A stretch of 8,256 bases of DNA from Syntrophaceae bacterium UBA4810. Its GTDB lineage: Bacteria; Desulfobacterota; Syntrophia; Syntrophales; Smithellaceae. This document shows positions 7,317 to 8,256 of this stretch, one piece after another. Numbering within the stretch: position 1 is the stretch's first letter; each line of letters begins with the position of its first letter. Position numbers and translations under genes: made by a program. The notes below the pieces were generated by a model. The model worked only from the letters and a program-made list of their open reading frames with translations, was not told where the DNA came from and did no database searches. The DNA lies in the NCBI GenBank assembly GCA_002402545.1, contig DHGA01000021.1, forward strand, positions 3,063 to 11,318. The letters are read 5' to 3'.

Positions 7317-7553
7317 CTAATTAATGCCTTTGTTTTTTAAAAATTCGAGGATGTCTTTAATTGTGCGGATCTTTTCCAGCTCTTCATCCGCTATTTCGAT
7401 TCCGAAAGCCTCTTCCATTTCCATAATCAGCTCGACAAGGTCCAGCGAATCCGCGCCCAGATCATCGATAAAAGATGCTTCCGGAACGCATTCTTCCTTA
7501 GTTACATCCAGTTGTTCCATAACAACCTTGATAACTCGTTCTTCTAGCGTCAT
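7317..7553 (-). CDS. acpP: Acyl carrier protein
   Basis: ACP carries acyl chains on a 4'-phosphopantetheine arm during fatty acid and lipid synthesis in the cytoplasm. At 78 residues and strongly acidic, it is a canonical AcpP. The prosthetic group attaches to S36 in DDLGADSLDLVELIMEMEE, which also forms the recognition helix II. The family-typical EEFGIEI-like segment (EAFGIEIADEE) follows. It has the strongest ribosome binding site in the window, as expected for a very abundant protein, and is followed 21 nt later by fabF, its condensing partner. It is preceded by an unusually long 171-nt gap after rpmF. Confidence 0.98.
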   Translation of the reverse strand: MTLEERVIKVVMEQLDVTKEECVPEASFIDDLGADSLDLVELIMEMEEAFGIEIADEELEKIRTIKDILEFLKNKGIN

Positions 7554-7560
7554 TTATAAA

Positions 7561-7568
7561 TCCTCCTA
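7561..7568 (-). promoter_or_regulatory. Strong ribosome binding site of acpP
   Basis: Read on the minus strand this is TAGGAGGA, seven bases before the acpP ATG. It is the closest match to the consensus Shine-Dalgarno in the window and fixes the acpP start. Confidence 0.85.
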
Positions 7569-7694
7569 AATTCTATTATTACCTAAAAAATTGAAACAGA
7601 TAGCGTTATTTACCTGTTTTTTAAAAATATTTCCTTATTTTTTTCATTGCCGGAAAATGTTGTGATTATGCCGGTTTTTTCTGATTCTTTAAGT

Positions 7695-7700
7695 ATTATA
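7695..7700 (-). promoter_or_regulatory. Possible -10 box of a promoter for acpP-fabF
   Basis: The minus strand reads exactly TATAAT here, 142 bases before the acpP ATG, in the one long gap of the gene run. At a 17-base spacing the upstream hexamer is TTATTA, a poor match to TTGACA, and there is no extended -10 TG. A promoter between rpmF and acpP would make biological sense, but the evidence is a single hexamer in AT-rich DNA. Confidence 0.3.
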
Positions 7701-7724
7701 CCGGCCGCAGGATTATTTAATAAA

Positions 7725-7910
7725 TCAGGTGGCTTTTTCCGGTTTCTTATAATCTTTGCCGCGATAAACGCCGCATGTGGGGCATACGCGATGGGGCAGT
7801 TTAGGCTGATTGCACTGAGGGCATAAAGATAAAGAAGCGGGTTTCAGAAAATCATGCGCCCTTCTGGTGTTACGCCTGGTTTTAGAATGTCTTTTTACTG
7901 GATTTGGCAT
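7725..7910 (-). CDS. rpmF: Large ribosomal subunit protein bL32
   Basis: bL32 is a small basic component of the 50S subunit. The 61 residues begin MPNPVKRHSKTRRNTRRAHD, the family's very conserved start, with the polar SKTRR-type repeat. They then carry a zinc-ribbon set of four cysteines in CPQC and CPTCG, so this is the cysteine-containing (zinc-binding) form rather than a zinc-independent paralogue. The C-terminal VYRGKDY is also typical. The ATG at 7910 has AGAGGA eight bases upstream. It follows the yceD/DUF177 gene by 20 nt, an arrangement conserved across many phyla. Downstream one usually finds plsX; here the next gene is acpP after 171 nt. Confidence 0.97.
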   Translation of the reverse strand: MPNPVKRHSKTRRNTRRAHDFLKPASLSLCPQCNQPKLPHRVCPTCGVYRGKDYKKPEKAT

Positions 7911-7930
7911 ATTAATTATCCTCTTTTTTG

Positions 7931-8256
7931 TTAATTGTTTACTTTAAAATCTTTTAATACTGCCATGCGGCTGTCAATGCAACCGCGCGGGCAATCGCAT
8001 TTATCATAATTCAGGTTAGTGCCGCACTGCGGGCATAATCCCTTACACTCATCGCCACACAGCGGCTTGATCGGTATTTGTAAAATAATCTGCTCGCAAA
8101 TAATAGGTGTCAGATCAATAAAATCGCCATGATAGAAACTTATTTCCAACTCTTCTTTGTTCAGCTCCCACTCTTCCTTGTTCTGAGGCTCCTGCGGCAC
8201 CAATGTATAATCGAACTCGGAGGAAACAAGGAGGTTCGTTTCTTCGAGGCAGCGGC
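7931..8256 (-). CDS. yceD: YceD/DUF177 family protein, N-terminus off window
   Basis: The minus-strand frame is open to the right window edge and ends in TAA at 7933-7931, so the gene is 5' truncated by the window. The visible C-terminal part contains CLEE (the end of the family's conserved CxRCL region), a SEFDYTLVP strand, the acidic region typical of DUF177, and the cysteine cluster LCGDECKGLCPQCGTNLN followed by CDC. A TTG at 8203 could be mistaken for a start, but family sequence continues upstream of it. YceD proteins are encoded next to rpmF in many bacteria and have been linked to 23S rRNA accumulation in E. coli and plants. The mechanism is unsettled. The identification rests on the cysteine pattern and the rpmF neighbour. 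Confidence 0.92.
   Translation of the reverse strand, partial: RCLEETNLLVSSEFDYTLVPQEPQNKEEWELNKEELEISFYHGDFIDLTPIICEQIILQIPIKPLCGDECKGLCPQCGTNLNYDKCDCPRGCIDSRMAVLKDFKVNN

Larger units (their letters stand above)
7554..7724 (-). other. AT-rich rpmF-acpP intergenic region with repeated CCGG motifs
   Basis: This is the longest stretch without a recognised gene in the window. Read on the minus strand it contains a TATAAT box (7700-7695), then three CCGG-centred motifs at spacings of 30 and 21 bases, A-rich stretches, and finally the acpP ribosome binding site. The arms GCCGGT and ACCGGC (7705-7700 and 7675-7670) form a six-base inverted repeat with a 24-base loop, too weak and too distant from a T-run to call a terminator. 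In many relatives plsX, fabH, fabD and fabG lie here. I recognise no remnant of those genes, no riboswitch and no known RNA. Confidence 0.5.

Noticed and set aside
6826..7320. 164-codon plus-strand open frame
   Set aside because: It lies antisense to fabF, whose catalytic motifs are intact; its translation shows no recognisable motif and it reflects codon bias of the real gene.
7575..7581. TAATAAT as an acpP -10 box
   Set aside because: It would start transcription at or inside the acpP ribosome binding site, and no -35 match lies upstream at the right distance.

Overview
The window is a chromosomal housekeeping region. Twelve genes run tightly packed on the minus strand, and one gene end lies on the plus strand. 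Gene content and order fit a Desulfobacterota (former Deltaproteobacteria) bacterium: yceD-rpmF, then acpP-fabF, glyA, dCMP deaminase, nrdR, riboflavin genes, nusB. A syntroph-like anaerobe is plausible, but that is inference from gene order and protein style, and the genus cannot be read from this window. I see no mobile element, CRISPR array, tRNA or rRNA.

Layout in minus-strand transcription order, from the right edge leftward: yceD/DUF177 (N-terminus off the window), rpmF (ribosomal protein bL32), a 171-nt AT-rich gap with a promoter-like TATAAT and repeated CCGG motifs, acpP, fabF, glyA, a possible 15-codon mini-ORF, dCMP deaminase (comEB-like), nrdR, ribE, ribBA, ribH, nusB, and a stand-alone M17-peptidase N-terminal domain protein. 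At the left edge, on the plus strand, is the C-terminal part of a peptide-type ABC transporter substrate-binding protein, ending convergently 22 nt from the last minus-strand gene.

Most minus-strand gaps are 3 to 46 nt, and the last two genes overlap by ATGA, so nearly everything downstream of the rpmF-acpP gap could be one transcript. The genes fall into modules. yceD and rpmF serve the large ribosomal subunit. acpP and fabF carry and elongate fatty acyl chains. glyA makes methylene-tetrahydrofolate and the dCMP deaminase makes dUMP, which are the two inputs for thymidylate synthase; NrdR represses ribonucleotide reductase. RibBA, RibH and RibE cover both precursor branches and the last two steps of riboflavin synthesis. 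NusB acts in antitermination and rRNA transcription.

Two absences stand out against the arrangement common in related bacteria. ribD is not between nrdR and ribE (only 3 nt separate them), and plsX-fabH-fabD-fabG are not between rpmF and acpP. The most interesting small-scale structure is the glyA/dCMP deaminase junction, where a 15-codon frame begins in TAATG on the glyA stop and ends in TGATG on the deaminase start. I found no clearly new biological system.
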